From Actinomycetota bacterium (lineage in GTDB: Bacteria > Actinomycetota > Actinomycetes > S36-B12 > UBA5976), in contig CANGDR010000005.1 in assembly GCA_947452765.1 (NCBI GenBank), positions 1 to 64,000 of the forward strand: a stretch of DNA of 64,000 nt. Reading direction: 5' to 3'. Each line of letters begins with the position of its first letter. The stretch's first letter is position 1. Made by a program: the position numbers and the translations under genes. This document shows, one piece after another, positions 17,584 through 28,604 of this stretch. A model generated the notes under the pieces. That model saw only the letters and a program-made list of their open reading frames with translations, was not told where the DNA came from and did no database searches.

Positions 17584-19743
17584 ATGTCCGATACTTCCTC
17601 GCTTAATACTCAGGTTTATAGCCTACCCAGCGATCGCTTTCTCGATCGCGAGTTGTCTTGGCTTGCCTTCAATAAGCGCGTCTTGGAACTTGCCCAAGAC
17701 GAAGACATGGAATTGCTCGAACGCGTTAAGTACCTTTCAATCTTTGCCAGCAATCTTGATGAATTTTTTATGGTTAGGATTGCCGGCCTGAAGCGAAGAA
17801 TCGCTGCAGGAATAGCGAAGAAGACGCGCAGCGGTCTATTGCCACGCGAAGTTCACGATGCGGTCTTAGCTGAAAGCTATGAATTTATGAAAGAGCATGC
17901 TGCTACTTTCAATAACTCTGTTCTTCCTGCACTCGTTGCTAGCGGAATTGAAATTCTGCGTTGGGAAGAGCTAACTTCAGAAGAACGGGAAGATATGAGC
18001 AAGCTCTTCCTAGAGCAAGTTTTCCCAGTGCTAACACCTCTTGCAGTTGATCCGTCTCACCCATTCCCATACATCTCAGGTCTGTCACTAAACCTGGCGG
18101 TTCTTGTTAAGAGTCCGGAATCGGGTAGCGAACTTTTTGCCCGAGTTAAAGTCCCACCATCACTCCCGCGATTCATTCAGGTTTCAAAAGAACGTTTCGT
18201 TCCGCTTGAAGACATCATGGCGGGTCACTTGGATCTGCTTTTCCCAGGAATGGAAGTAATTCAAGTCCATACTTTCCGCGTAACTCGTAACGAAGAACTT
18301 GAAGTTGAAGAAGATGACGCAGAAAATTTGCTGCAGGCCCTTGAGCGGGAATTGATGCGTCGTCGGTTTGGTCCAGCAGTTCGCCTCGAAGTTGAAAATT
18401 CAATTGACCCACATGTGCTGGACTTGATTGTCAGCGAACTTGGAGTTCAAGACAATGAAGTATTCCGTTTAACTGGACCACTTGACCTTCAGCAACTTTA
18501 TGAATTATCGAGGTTAAATCGAGAAGATTTACTGGCTCCGGCATTTATAGCTCGTACCAGCACTGCGCTTGCTGAAGTAGAGAGCGCAACGGCTCCCGAC
18601 GTACTTGAAGTAATGCGCCATCGCGACGTTATCTTGCATCATCCGTACGATTCATTTTCCACAAGTATGCAATTGTTCTTGGAGCAGGCCGCAGTCGATC
18701 CGAATGTGCTGGCCATCAAACAGACGCTATATCGCACCTCAGGTGATTCACCGATTGTTGATGCGTTAATTGATGCAGCCCAGAACGGTAAGCAGGTTCT
18801 AGCGGTGGTTGAGATCAAGGCACGATTTGATGAACAGAACAACATCGACTGGTCTCGCAAACTTGAAGAAGCTGGTGTCCATGTGGTTTACGGAATAGTC
18901 GGCCTGAAGACGCACGCGAAACTCTGCCTTGTAGTTAGAAACGATCACGGGAAACTTAATCGCTATGTGCACATCGGCACGGGAAACTACAACCCAAAGA
19001 CTGCACGCCACTATGAGGATTATGGCCTTCTGACAACTGATCCCAAGATTGGTGAAGACGTTGCCAGCCTGTTTAACCACCTAAGTGGTTATGGGGTCCA
19101 GGGCGAATACAACCGACTTATCGTTGCACCGAAAGGTTTGCGCTCTGAGCTAGTTCATCGGATCGATCGCGAAATAGCGCACGTCCAAGCCGGTCACGAG
19201 GGCTACATTCGCTTCAAGTGCAACTCCATTGTGGATGAAACCATAATCGATGCGCTTTACCGCGCCTCAATTGCCGGCGTGAAGGTTGATATTTTGGTTC
19301 GCGGAATCTGTGCGCTGCGTCCTGGGGTACCTGGATATTCCGAAAACATCCGAGTCCGGAGCATCCTTGGCCGATTCCTGGAACATAGCCGGCTTTATGA
19401 CTTTGCAAATGCTGGGGATCGCGAAACCTGGATGGGCTCCCCTGACTTAATGCATCGCAATTTAGACCGCCGGGTCGAAGCCTTAGTTCGAATTAATCCC
19501 AAAGATGCCGAATCAATAACCCAAGTAATTGAACTTGGTATGGCCGATACAACTGCTTCTTGGCATCTAAATAGTGACGGCTCCTGGACAAGGCATCACG
19601 AAGATGCTGACGGCGAACCGCTCGTTAATTACCAAGAGTTGTTAATTAATCAGCACCCCGTTGCACGTTCGGCAGCCGATGTTCCAACTCCGCGACGAAT
19701 CGACACAATCTTAAATAAGGTAAGTCGTCGTGGTAGCCACTAA
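17584..19743 (+). CDS. ppk: Polyphosphate kinase 1
   Basis: 719 aa; [47 protein letters not shown]-type [31 protein letters not shown]. Confidence 0.97.
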   Translation: MSDTSSLNTQVYSLPSDRFLDRELSWLAFNKRVLELAQDEDMELLERVKYLSIFASNLDEFFMVRIAGLKRRIAAGIAKKTRSGLLPREVHDAVLAESYEFMKEHAATFNNSVLPALVASGIEILRWEELTSEEREDMSKLFLEQVFPVLTPLAVDPSHPFPYISGLSLNLAVLVKSPESGSELFARVKVPPSLPRFIQVSKERFVPLEDIMAGHLDLLFPGMEVIQVHTFRVTRNEELEVEEDDAENLLQALERELMRRRFGPAVRLEVENSIDPHVLDLIVSELGVQDNEVFRLTGPLDLQQLYELSRLNREDLLAPAFIARTSTALAEVESATAPDVLEVMRHRDVILHHPYDSFSTSMQLFLEQAAVDPNVLAIKQTLYRTSGDSPIVDALIDAAQNGKQVLAVVEIKARFDEQNNIDWSRKLEEAGVHVVYGIVGLKTHAKLCLVVRNDHGKLNRYVHIGTGNYNPKTARHYEDYGLLTTDPKIGEDVASLFNHLSGYGVQGEYNRLIVAPKGLRSELVHRIDREIAHVQAGHEGYIRFKCNSIVDETIIDALYRASIAGVKVDILVRGICALRPGVPGYSENIRVRSILGRFLEHSRLYDFANAGDRETWMGSPDLMHRNLDRRVEALVRINPKDAESITQVIELGMADTTASWHLNSDGSWTRHHEDADGEPLVNYQELLINQHPVARSAADVPTPRRIDTILNKVSRRGSH

Positions 19744-20653
19744 ACATATAGTTGCCGCTGGCGCGGTAGTAACTCGCCCAGGTAGTGAGGGCACTGAGTA
19801 TTTATTAATTCATCGCGGTTACCGAAGCGACTGGACTTTTCCTAAAGGCAAACTTGATCCAGGCGAGCACGTTGTCGGTGCCGCAGTCCGCGAAGTCCGT
19901 GAAGAAACCGGTTATGCGATTAAGTTAGGAATTCCCCTTCCAACTCAGACCTACAAAGTCAATGGCAATGTTAAGGATTCTCACTACTGGCATGCTCAGC
20001 TGGTTGAAGGAGAATTTTTGCCGAACGATGAAGTAGACGAAATTAAATGGCTGTCATACGAAGATGCAAAGAAGAAACTAACTTACGAACACGACCAAGA
20101 TGTGCTCGCTGCTGCACAGCAAGCAGTCGCAACAAATCCGTTCATAATAATGCGCCATACTCAGGCAGTTAAGCGTGCCGAGTGGTCGGTTTCAGCTGAG
20201 GAACTTTCCGTCGTAGATGCCAGCCGACCGCTAACTGCTGTGGGGCGAATGCAAGCAAATGGGTTAGTAGATGCCCTAGCCGCCTATGGTGTTAGCAAAC
20301 TGCATTCATCTGACTCTCGGCGCTGCCGGGACACGGTAGGTCCGTATGCCTCAGCCCGAAGCCTGGCGATCACGCTAGAGCAAACCATGAGCGAAGAGCG
20401 CCATACCGAGGCACCAAAGCAGGCAACTTCGCGAGTTCTTGAGCTAGCGCGAAGTACTGACCCACTAGTCCTTTGCACTCATCGCCCAGTATTACCTAGC
20501 GTTATGCAGACTTTAGGTGAACTTTTCGTGCTGACAGACCCTGAAATAAAGAAGGCTTTTGATCCAGCATTGACACCTGGTTCATTTGTCGTTTACCACC
20601 GAAATGCCAATGATTTAAACGAAATTATCGCCATTGAACGGCACATGCACTAG
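19730..20653 (+). CDS. Nudix hydrolase fused to histidine phosphatase (MutT1-like)
   Basis: 307 aa; Nudix box [24 protein letters not shown]-terminal MRHTQA and [11 protein letters not shown] phosphatase motifs. Overlaps ppk by 14 nt. Confidence 0.92.
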   Translation: MVATKHIVAAGAVVTRPGSEGTEYLLIHRGYRSDWTFPKGKLDPGEHVVGAAVREVREETGYAIKLGIPLPTQTYKVNGNVKDSHYWHAQLVEGEFLPNDEVDEIKWLSYEDAKKKLTYEHDQDVLAAAQQAVATNPFIIMRHTQAVKRAEWSVSAEELSVVDASRPLTAVGRMQANGLVDALAAYGVSKLHSSDSRRCRDTVGPYASARSLAITLEQTMSEERHTEAPKQATSRVLELARSTDPLVLCTHRPVLPSVMQTLGELFVLTDPEIKKAFDPALTPGSFVVYHRNANDLNEIIAIERHMH

Positions 20654-20676
20654 CTCTAGGCTAAATAGGTAAATTA

Positions 20677-20698
20677 ATTCACCTTACGTTCATTTTCA
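20677..20698 (+). promoter_or_regulatory. Candidate PHO box (11-bp direct repeats) upstream of pstS
   Basis: ATTCACCTTAC GTTCATTTTCA: two TTCA-type 11-bp direct repeats about 70 nt upstream of pstS, resembling actinobacterial PhoP boxes. Confidence 0.4.
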
Positions 20699-20767
20699 AT
20701 CTAGGTTCCATTTGCCTAACTTGTTTACCTTCTAGTTGTCAGTAGACATCAACCTAGGAGGCCGCAG

Positions 20768-21850
20768 GTGAAGTTCACCCGCTCAGCAGTAGCCGCAGTG
20801 GCAATTGCATCAACCCTTGCACTATCCGCATGTGCATCCGAGTCAGCATCCCCAAGTGCTTCCGGATCCGCAGGTTCCGGTCTAACCGGTTCCCTCAAGG
20901 CTTCGGGCTCAAGTGCCCAGAAGAACGCAATGCAGGAATGGATTAACGCTTTCCAGACCACAAATTCCGGAGTCACTATCGACTACCAGGCCAATGGTTC
21001 CGGCGCAGGTATCCAAGACTTCAACAACTCACAGACCTCATTTGCAGGTTCTGATTCAGCACTTAAGCCAGAAGAGGCAACCGCAGCTTCAACACGTTGT
21101 GCTGGTGGAACTGCAATCAACATTCCAATGGTTGGCGGTGCAATTGCACTTGCTTTCAACGTTGCTGGTGTTGACTCTCTAACACTTAATCCAAAGACTG
21201 CTGCTGGAATCTTCAGCGGAGCTATCACCAAGTGGAACGATCCAGCAATTGCTGCACTTAACGCTGGCGTAACTTTGCCAGCCGCAACAATTGCTCAGTT
21301 CCACCGCAGCGATTCCTCCGGTACCACTGATAACTTCACAAAGTGGTTACTTGCAACAGCTCCAGATGCATTCGCATTTGCGGGTGGCAAGGACTGGGTT
21401 GCTCCAGGCGGCCAAGGTGCAAAAGGTAGCGATGGCGTAGCAGCTGGCGTATCTAGTACACCAAACTCAATCGGTTACATGGAATTGTCGTTCGTAATGT
21501 CAAAGGGCCTAAAGGCCGCTTCTATCGACAACGGTGGCGGTGCAGTCGAAGCGACATCTGATAACGCTGCAAAGACAATCGCAGCGGCAACAGTCAAGGG
21601 CACCGGCAATGACTTAGCTCTTAATATCGATCGCAAAATCGCTGATGGTTCTGCTTACCCAGTTGTTTTAGTGACTTACGAAATCACTTGCGAAACTGGT
21701 CTAGCTGCCGCTGATTCAGCCCTAGTTAAGGCGTTCCTTACCTACACTGCCTCCGATGCAGCACAGGGAGCGCTTGCAGCTTCCGGCTACGTTCCAATCA
21801 CAGGTGATCTGTTGACCAAGGTCCGTGCCGCGATCGCAGCAATTGCATAA
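20768..21850 (+). CDS. pstS: Phosphate ABC transporter substrate-binding lipoprotein
   Basis: 360 aa (GTG start); lipobox LALSACAS, SGSSAQ, FAGSDSALK, RSDSSGTTDNFTKWL. Confidence 0.95.
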   Translation: MKFTRSAVAAVAIASTLALSACASESASPSASGSAGSGLTGSLKASGSSAQKNAMQEWINAFQTTNSGVTIDYQANGSGAGIQDFNNSQTSFAGSDSALKPEEATAASTRCAGGTAINIPMVGGAIALAFNVAGVDSLTLNPKTAAGIFSGAITKWNDPAIAALNAGVTLPAATIAQFHRSDSSGTTDNFTKWLLATAPDAFAFAGGKDWVAPGGQGAKGSDGVAAGVSSTPNSIGYMELSFVMSKGLKAASIDNGGGAVEATSDNAAKTIAAATVKGTGNDLALNIDRKIADGSAYPVVLVTYEITCETGLAAADSALVKAFLTYTASDAAQGALAASGYVPITGDLLTKVRAAIAAIA

Positions 21851-21864
21851 TAAATCAATTAACA

Positions 21865-21903
21865 ACAGTGATCCGGTGGGAGAAATTTCCACCGGATCAC
21901 TGT
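21865..21903 (+). terminator. Strong stem-loop between pstS and pstC
   Basis: Perfect 15-bp inverted repeat ACAGTGATCCGGTGG-gagaaattt-CCACCGGATCACTGT right after the pstS stop. Confidence 0.75.
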
Positions 21904-21989
21904 GTTCTATAGGGCAATATCTGACAGAGTGAAGGCAAGAAATAGAGTTATTTGCAAGTAAAAATGGATAACTCCAAATCCATCATTTA

Positions 21990-22976
21990 GTGCCAATTCG
22001 AAAGCTGAGATTGATGAGCCAGCAAGCGCCGATCAGAGAATCATCGATCAGTGGGTCTTCAGTTCGTCGTGGCGACCAAATATTTCGGGGAATCACGGTT
22101 GGTTCTGGCGTAATAATTCTGCTTGTAATGGGCGCGATTGCAGCATTCTTACTTTGGAAAGCGCTACCTTCATTTTCAAATAACTCAGCTAATTTCTTAA
22201 CTGAAAAGGTTTGGTTTCCAGACCAGAATCCACCTAAGTTCGGAATTGCCGCTTTAGCATTCGGCACAGTTGTTGCTGCACTATTTGCGATGTTGATAGC
22301 GGTTCCAGTTGGAATTGGCACATCATTATTCATTTCGTTCTATGCACCTCGTCGTCTAGCAGGCGCAATGGCCTTCCTTATCGATTTATTAGCTGCTGTT
22401 CCTTCAATCATTTTCGGACTCTGGGGCCTGCAAGTTTTAATGCCACACATGGGTGGCATTGCTAAATGGTTAAGTGACTACCTAGGCGTTATTCCAATTT
22501 TTAAGAATGATCAAGAGCTCTACACAAAAAGTTTATTTATTGCTGGTGTGGTGCTTGCGATTATGGTTCTGCCAACTATTAGCGCAATCAGTCGTGAAGT
22601 TTTCAAACAAGTACCACGAAGCCACCTGGAAGCATCTCTTGCACTTGGCGCAACACGTTGGGAAATGATTCGGATGGCAGTTCTACCATTTGGGCGCGCT
22701 GGTGTTATTAGCGCAGCAATGCTCGGCTTAGGACGTGCACTGGGTGAAACTATTGCCGTTGCAGTAATTCTTTCCGCGCTATTCGACGTCAACATCCACA
22801 TCACCGAGCCTGGTGGGAATACCTTCGCAGCAAACATTGCTCTTAAGTGGAATGAGGCTGGACCAAATGGCCTATCTGCGTTAATTGCTTCTGGCTTAGT
22901 GCTATTCATCATCACACTTTCAGTTAACGCAGTCGCCCGCAGCATCATTGCCCGCCGTAAAGAATTCACGGAGTAG
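21990..22976 (+). CDS. pstC: Phosphate ABC transporter permease PstC
   Basis: 328 aa; multi-TM, EAA-loop (LEASLALGATRWEMIRMAVLPFGRAGVISAAMLGLGRALGETIAV). Possible later in-frame starts (e.g. MSQQAP). Confidence 0.94.
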   Translation: MPIRKLRLMSQQAPIRESSISGSSVRRGDQIFRGITVGSGVIILLVMGAIAAFLLWKALPSFSNNSANFLTEKVWFPDQNPPKFGIAALAFGTVVAALFAMLIAVPVGIGTSLFISFYAPRRLAGAMAFLIDLLAAVPSIIFGLWGLQVLMPHMGGIAKWLSDYLGVIPIFKNDQELYTKSLFIAGVVLAIMVLPTISAISREVFKQVPRSHLEASLALGATRWEMIRMAVLPFGRAGVISAAMLGLGRALGETIAVAVILSALFDVNIHITEPGGNTFAANIALKWNEAGPNGLSALIASGLVLFIITLSVNAVARSIIARRKEFTE

Positions 22977-22979
22977 CAG

Positions 22980-24008
22980 ATGTCTCAAACCCTTAAAGGC
23001 GACACCCTTCCAAAGTGGGCACCGATAGCGAGTCTGGCGATCGCAATCGGGGTCGCTATCGCACTTGCGAATACTACTGCTGTGGCTGGAACTGCTGGCA
23101 CGTCTGTCTTGGCCGTACTTATTTTTATAGCAATTCAAACATTATGGAGTTTTGCAGTCGAAGGACGTCGCCATGCAGTAGACCGAGTAGCGACTACTTT
23201 GATTTATGCCACTTTTGTTGCGGCAGCAGCTCCACTTTTGAGCTTGCTATTTGAAGTATTTACTCGGGGTATAAAAGTATTCAACCTTGCATTTCTTTCA
23301 CATTCGATGCGTAATGTCAGCCCGCTGAAGCCTGGTGGTGGTGTTTTACACGCTCTCATTGGAACAATGCAGCAAGTTGGAGTAGCCACATTAATTGCAG
23401 TTCCAATCGGCATCCTGACTGCACTTTATTTAGTTGAACATGCACGCGGTGGGCGACTATCTAAGGCAATCAGTTTCTTCGTTGATGTCATGACGGGTAT
23501 TCCATCCATTGTGGCTGGTTTGTTTATTTACACGGCTTGGATTTTGACCCTTGGTTTTGATCGTTCTGGAATGGCGGCTGCACTTTCGCTAGCGATCCTG
23601 ATGCTTCCCGTGGTCGTTCGGACGACAGAAGAAATGTTGAAACTTGTTCCTAACGATCTGCGCGAAGCCTCGCTTGCGCTAGGTATTCCGAAGTGGAAGA
23701 CCACAATTCGGGTGGTCTTACCTACTGCTATCGGTGGCATTATTACTGGTGTCATGCTTGCAGTCGCACGCGTTGCTGGCGAAACGGCGCCATTGTTGCT
23801 TACAACATTCTTATCCCAGTCCATAAACAACAACCCATTTGCTGGGCCGCAAGCTGCGGTTCCAACATTCGTGTGGGATCAACTTTCAAGTTCCACCCCG
23901 GCATCTTTAGATCGTGCCTGGGCTGGAGCTCTAACCCTAATCTTGCTCGTCATGTTCTTCTATGGCGCAGCAAAACTAATCGCCCGCTACTACGCACCGA
24001 AGGCATAA
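22980..24008 (+). CDS. pstA: Phosphate ABC transporter permease PstA
   Basis: 342 aa; [49 protein letters not shown]. Confidence 0.94.
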   Translation: MSQTLKGDTLPKWAPIASLAIAIGVAIALANTTAVAGTAGTSVLAVLIFIAIQTLWSFAVEGRRHAVDRVATTLIYATFVAAAAPLLSLLFEVFTRGIKVFNLAFLSHSMRNVSPLKPGGGVLHALIGTMQQVGVATLIAVPIGILTALYLVEHARGGRLSKAISFFVDVMTGIPSIVAGLFIYTAWILTLGFDRSGMAAALSLAILMLPVVVRTTEEMLKLVPNDLREASLALGIPKWKTTIRVVLPTAIGGIITGVMLAVARVAGETAPLLLTTFLSQSINNNPFAGPQAAVPTFVWDQLSSSTPASLDRAWAGALTLILLVMFFYGAAKLIARYYAPKA

Positions 24009-24012
24009 TCAC

Positions 24013-24792
24013 ATGGCAAAGCGAATTGACGTCACAAACCTGAATTCCTACTACGGAAACTTCAGAGCTGTAGCAGATGTATCCCTGACGATCGAACCAA
24101 AGTCAGTGACTTCCTTCATCGGGCCATCAGGCTGTGGCAAGTCGACAGTGCTGCGTTCGTTAAACCGAATGCATGAAGTAATCCCGGGCGCTTATGTGAC
24201 AGGTTCCGTTGAACTAGATGGCGAAGATATCTATGGTTCTGGCGTTGATCCCGTTAATGTTCGCCGCACAATCGGCATGGTATTCCAGCGTCCAAACCCA
24301 TTCCCAACTATGTCAATCCGGGAAAACGTTTTAGCTGGCATCAAATTAGATAGTAAGAGGCATTCCAAGATCGAGTTAGAAGAAATTGTGGAACGTTCCT
24401 TAACTGGAGCAAATTTATGGAAAGAAGTGAAAGATCGTCTGGATCGACCAGGTGCGGGACTTTCCGGCGGTCAGCAACAGCGCTTATGTATTGCGCGCGC
24501 GATCGCCGTTGAACCTGACGTGCTACTCATGGACGAACCATGTTCAGCGCTGGACCCAATTTCAACTATCGCGATTGAAGACTTAATCCACCAACTTAAA
24601 GATGAATTCACTATTGTGATTGTCACTCACAATATGCAGCAGGCTGCGCGAGTTAGCCAGACCACTGCATTCTTTAACTTGGAAGCTACTGGTGAGCCAG
24701 GCAAGTTGATTGAAATTAACCCGACTACCCAGATTTTCTCTGCCCCCCGCGAAAAATCAACAGAGGATTACATTTCCGGTCGTTTCGGGTAG
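24013..24792 (+). CDS. pstB: Phosphate ABC transporter ATP-binding protein PstB
   Basis: 259 aa; [56 protein letters not shown]. Confidence 0.97.
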   Translation: MAKRIDVTNLNSYYGNFRAVADVSLTIEPKSVTSFIGPSGCGKSTVLRSLNRMHEVIPGAYVTGSVELDGEDIYGSGVDPVNVRRTIGMVFQRPNPFPTMSIRENVLAGIKLDSKRHSKIELEEIVERSLTGANLWKEVKDRLDRPGAGLSGGQQQRLCIARAIAVEPDVLLMDEPCSALDPISTIAIEDLIHQLKDEFTIVIVTHNMQQAARVSQTTAFFNLEATGEPGKLIEINPTTQIFSAPREKSTEDYISGRFG

Positions 24793-24925
24793 AACTTCCA
24801 CCCAATTGTTCAAAACCCGCGAACCAGGAGCAGAATTGGAATGCCAGATCCAAAGTCTGGTAACCGTATTTGATAATGCAACTTCGTATAAATGTTTCGG
24901 CCTAGCGGAAAGTTTTCCAAAGTAA

Positions 24926-25897
24926 ATGTCTCGGCACGCTAAAGCACATGAAAAGAAACCGAAACTCGGTTACACGCTTTACCTGGTGGCTGCAACCTGT
25001 TGGGCGCTTAATGGAACGGTAGCCAAAGTAGTCCTGTTGGAAGTTGGCGATCCATTACGGGTATCGCAATTCCGTGGCACAGGTACTGCCGTTATTCTCG
25101 TTATTTTTGTTGCGCTAACGAATCGCAGAGCATTTCGAATTAAACCAAAAGAAGCATTCCTGCTAGCCGGTTACGGAATTGTTGGCGTGGCAATGTGTCA
25201 ATGGTTTTACTTCGAATCAATTTCTCGAATGCCAATCACCATTAGCTTGCTAATCGAATTCATGGCACCAATCTTTGTGGTGCTTTATGCCCGATTCGTT
25301 ATGCATGTCCCAGTTAAGAACACCGTGTGGCTTGGACTTGCGCTAGCAGTTATCGGTTTGGCTCTGGTGGCTCAAGTTTGGGATGGTTTTACGCTAAACA
25401 AAATTGGCGTGCTTTATGCCTTGGCATCTATGACCACACTCGTATTTATGTACTTACTTGGCGATAAAGCCAGCCAGGGTCGCGATCCGATGTCCTTGCT
25501 TATGTGGGCATTTATTTTTGCTTCGCTATTCTTTTCCATCCTGCGCCCATGGGGTAGTTTTCCGTGGGATTCACTCCATGCGCACGTGACTCCTTTCGAG
25601 GGTGGCACTGAGGTTTACCCAATTTGGCCATTCTTTGCCTTCATGGTTTTGATTGGCACATTAACGCCGTACATTTTGGTAATCAATTCAATTCGTCACA
25701 TTGGTGGCCCAGGTGCGAGCATCATGGGAATGACTGAACCTCCGATTGCATCAATCGCAGCTTGGCTCGTACTGGGTGAAATTTTTGTTCCGGTACAAAT
25801 GTTGGGCGGCGCGATTATGTTGGTAGGGATCGTGGTTGCCGAGCGTGCGCGAGAGCAAAAAGAACATGAACCACTGCCCCTTAGTGAAGCCAATTAA
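24926..25897 (+). CDS. EamA/DMT-family transporter
   Basis: 323 aa; ten-TM-like hydrophobicity with duplicated EamA pattern (AATCWALNGTVAKVVL; GGPGASIMGMTEPPIASIAAWLVLGE). Confidence 0.9.
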   Translation: MSRHAKAHEKKPKLGYTLYLVAATCWALNGTVAKVVLLEVGDPLRVSQFRGTGTAVILVIFVALTNRRAFRIKPKEAFLLAGYGIVGVAMCQWFYFESISRMPITISLLIEFMAPIFVVLYARFVMHVPVKNTVWLGLALAVIGLALVAQVWDGFTLNKIGVLYALASMTTLVFMYLLGDKASQGRDPMSLLMWAFIFASLFFSILRPWGSFPWDSLHAHVTPFEGGTEVYPIWPFFAFMVLIGTLTPYILVINSIRHIGGPGASIMGMTEPPIASIAAWLVLGEIFVPVQMLGGAIMLVGIVVAERAREQKEHEPLPLSEAN

Positions 25898-25911
25898 CTT
25901 AGACTGAACGC

Positions 25912-27249
25912 ATGACTTCGCAGTTAATTGTGCAATTAAGTGCAGAGCTGCCCGAGTCGATTGTTACTGATCCTGAAATTATTTCGTCGTACCTAACGGA
26001 CTGGACTGGAAGATTTACTGGAACCGCATCCGTCATCGCCCGCCCCAAGAACGTTGCTGAAGTTGTAACGCTGGTTCGCGCCTGCGCAGCAAATCAAGCT
26101 CGAATCCAAATCCAAGGCGGCAACACTGGCTTAGTTGGTGGTTCGGTCCCACCAGACTCAACGGATGAAATTTGTGTTTTAAGTACTACAAATCTCACGA
26201 CGATTACGGAGTTTGATGAGGTTTCTGGTCACATCACGGTTGGTGCGGGCGTAACTGTCAAGGCATTACAAGACTTTGTTCGACCTCATGGCTGGGACTT
26301 CGCTATCGATCTGGCATCTCGGGAGAGTGCCACAATCGGTGGCCTGGCGGCGACAAATGCTGGTGGAGTTCGCGTCTGTGCCTTTGGCATGACCAAGCGA
26401 AGTGTTGCCGGAGTTGAACTTGTTATGGCTGACGGTAGAGTCCTGACGAACTTAGCAGCACCGCTTAAGGACAACACTGGATATCTAGTTGAGGACCTGG
26501 CTATCGGAAGCGAAGGAACGCTGGGAGTTATTACGGCAATTCGAATCAAGTTGATACGGCCTGCTGCGCGGTCTACCTTGTTTGTAATCCCAGCTGAATC
26601 CTTGGCACACGCACATGAATTATTGGTGCGAGCCCAAGGATCAGGAAATCAATTACTAGCAGCTGAATATATCGATGCTAAATCAATGGAAATAATTTTG
26701 GCTCGCACTCAATTGCGGCCGCTTTGGAAAATTACCCCAACCATAGCGTTATTGATTGAACTTGAAGGCACCGAATTGAACGTAGATTTCCCAGAACTAT
26801 CGCTCGGAACTTCTGATCGAACTGAACAAAGAAATTATTGGCAATATCGAGAATCAGCAAGTGATAGTTGGACTGCGCTTGGGCAAATACATAAATTGGA
26901 TGTCAGTGTTGCAGTTTCTGATGTTGCTGAGTTTGAGCTTTCGTTAAATAATTTGCTTTCATCTTTCAAGGGTGTGCGCACTTATGGATCATTCGGGCAT
27001 TTGGCTGATGGCAACTTACATATTGAAATTGACGGACCAGCGATCGATGACTTCGCAGTCGACTACGCCGTTTTAAAACTAGTAGCTGAATTCAATGGCA
27101 GTGTTAGTGCGGAGCATGGTATCGGCAGAGCCAAGCGGGAATATCTTTCGCTGACTAGACCAGCATTAGACATTGAGATTGCGAAACAAATTAAATCTGT
27201 TTTCGATCCAACTGGTTTATTTAACCCAGGTGTTCTGTATGCGGACTAA
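25912..27249 (+). CDS. FAD-linked oxidase (GlcD/D-lactate dehydrogenase family)
   Basis: 445 aa; IQGGNTGLVGGSVP, ATIGGLAATNAGG, GSEGTLGVITAI, HLADGNLHIEI, SAEHGIGRAKREYL. Confidence 0.93.
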   Translation: MTSQLIVQLSAELPESIVTDPEIISSYLTDWTGRFTGTASVIARPKNVAEVVTLVRACAANQARIQIQGGNTGLVGGSVPPDSTDEICVLSTTNLTTITEFDEVSGHITVGAGVTVKALQDFVRPHGWDFAIDLASRESATIGGLAATNAGGVRVCAFGMTKRSVAGVELVMADGRVLTNLAAPLKDNTGYLVEDLAIGSEGTLGVITAIRIKLIRPAARSTLFVIPAESLAHAHELLVRAQGSGNQLLAAEYIDAKSMEIILARTQLRPLWKITPTIALLIELEGTELNVDFPELSLGTSDRTEQRNYWQYRESASDSWTALGQIHKLDVSVAVSDVAEFELSLNNLLSSFKGVRTYGSFGHLADGNLHIEIDGPAIDDFAVDYAVLKLVAEFNGSVSAEHGIGRAKREYLSLTRPALDIEIAKQIKSVFDPTGLFNPGVLYAD

Positions 27250-27901
27250 GGCGTTCCACTAAACCAAAGGCCATTGCTACAGCCTGTCCGATCAAAAGCG
27301 CAAATAACAGTGTGCCAATTCCAACTATGCCACCAAGAAACCAGCCGATGGTAAGTACTACTACTTCGATGGCCAGGCGAACTCGGCCAACTCGAATCCC
27401 AGTTCGGGCATTTAATCCAGTCATAAGCCCATCGCGTGGACCGGGCCCAACATTGCATGTGATGTAGAGGCCACTGGCGAGACCGACTATCGCAATACCT
27501 ATTAGTACCTCAACAAGCTGCGCTATGAAGTTTGTTGGCGAAGGCAAAAATTTAATCATGACTTCAAGTGCGGTTGCGACAACCACTATGTTCATTACGG
27601 TACCTAAGCCCGGCCGACGCTTTAGTGGAATCCACAACAGCAAGACAGCAACCGAAGTAAAAAATGTCGTTTCGCCAATTGTCATATTGAATGTTTTGGC
27701 TAGGCCGTAAGCAAGTACCACCCAAGGCGACTGGCCAATGCCAGCATCGACCAAAAAGGCTTCCCCGGTACCGAATAACCACAAACCAAGCATGAGGACC
27801 ATGAAAGTTTTAGGGCTCACTTTCCAGTTGGATTCACCAGCTGACCAGGAAGTTTTTGGAACTGTTAGAGCTGGTCGCAACCATTGCCCAATTGAAGCCA
27901 C
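27221..27901 (-). CDS. YczE/YitT-like integral membrane protein (paralog 1)
   Basis: 226 aa; multi-TM with GLYITCNVGPGPRDGLMTGL motif; close relative of the next ORF. Confidence 0.82.
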   Translation of the reverse strand: MASIGQWLRPALTVPKTSWSAGESNWKVSPKTFMVLMLGLWLFGTGEAFLVDAGIGQSPWVVLAYGLAKTFNMTIGETTFFTSVAVLLLWIPLKRRPGLGTVMNIVVVATALEVMIKFLPSPTNFIAQLVEVLIGIAIVGLASGLYITCNVGPGPRDGLMTGLNARTGIRVGRVRLAIEVVVLTIGWFLGGIVGIGTLLFALLIGQAVAMAFGLVERLSPHTEHLG

Positions 27902-27923
27902 TGCCTTGCCCTTCGAATAAAAA

Positions 27924-28601
27924 TTAGTGAGTTGCAGTTGGCTTACTTACTCGACCAACAATTCCAAAGAAAATTGCAACTACTTCGCCCACTAATAGTG
28001 TCACTAATATCGTGCCGAGTCCGACCGACCCGCCTAACAGCCAACCAGCTAATAGGAAGGCGGCTTCAATTACAAAACGCACTCGGCCAATTGGAACTCC
28101 GGTGCGATAATGCAGCCCAGTCATTAAACCATCACGTGGACCGGGTCCTAAGTTACTTGGGATGTAGAACGCACTTCCGAGTCCAATAACTAAAATGCCA
28201 ATCAAAACTTGGACGACAGCGAATCCGTAGTTACTTGGCGTTGGGAATACCGGCATCATGACATCAATCGCAACTGACACGAAGATGATATTCAACACCG
28301 TTCCGATTCCAACCTTGTTCCGCAATGGAATCCACATAAACATCACGCCGATAGAAATATAAAAACTAGTCCAACCCAAACTTTTACCAGTGAGATTTTG
28401 GATTCCTTGCGCTAATACTGTTCCAGCCGACTGACCAATGTCAGCTTTAATTAGGATTGCTTCTCCAGTTCCGTAAAGCCAGTTGCCAAGCATCAGGAAA
28501 AATAAAGTCTTCGGGCTGGCTTTCCACATCGATCCAGAAGCACTCCACGAAGTTGTGGGAACTGTTCTCGACGGCTTTAGCAATTCAGCAAATTTTGACA
28601 T
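27924..28601 (-). CDS. YczE/YitT-like integral membrane protein (paralog 2)
   Basis: 225 aa; AFYIPSNLGPGPRDGLMTGL; collinear with 27221..27901. Confidence 0.82.
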   Translation of the reverse strand: MSKFAELLKPSRTVPTTSWSASGSMWKASPKTLFFLMLGNWLYGTGEAILIKADIGQSAGTVLAQGIQNLTGKSLGWTSFYISIGVMFMWIPLRNKVGIGTVLNIIFVSVAIDVMMPVFPTPSNYGFAVVQVLIGILVIGLGSAFYIPSNLGPGPRDGLMTGLHYRTGVPIGRVRFVIEAAFLLAGWLLGGSVGLGTILVTLLVGEVVAIFFGIVGRVSKPTATH

Positions 28602-28604
28602 TTG

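Noticed and set aside
24710-24925. 71-aa plus-strand ORF between pstB and the EamA transporter
   Set aside because: Starts inside pstB in another frame and has no recognisable features. The gap contains a small CCAGAtccaaagTCTGG hairpin, but it is too weak to call.
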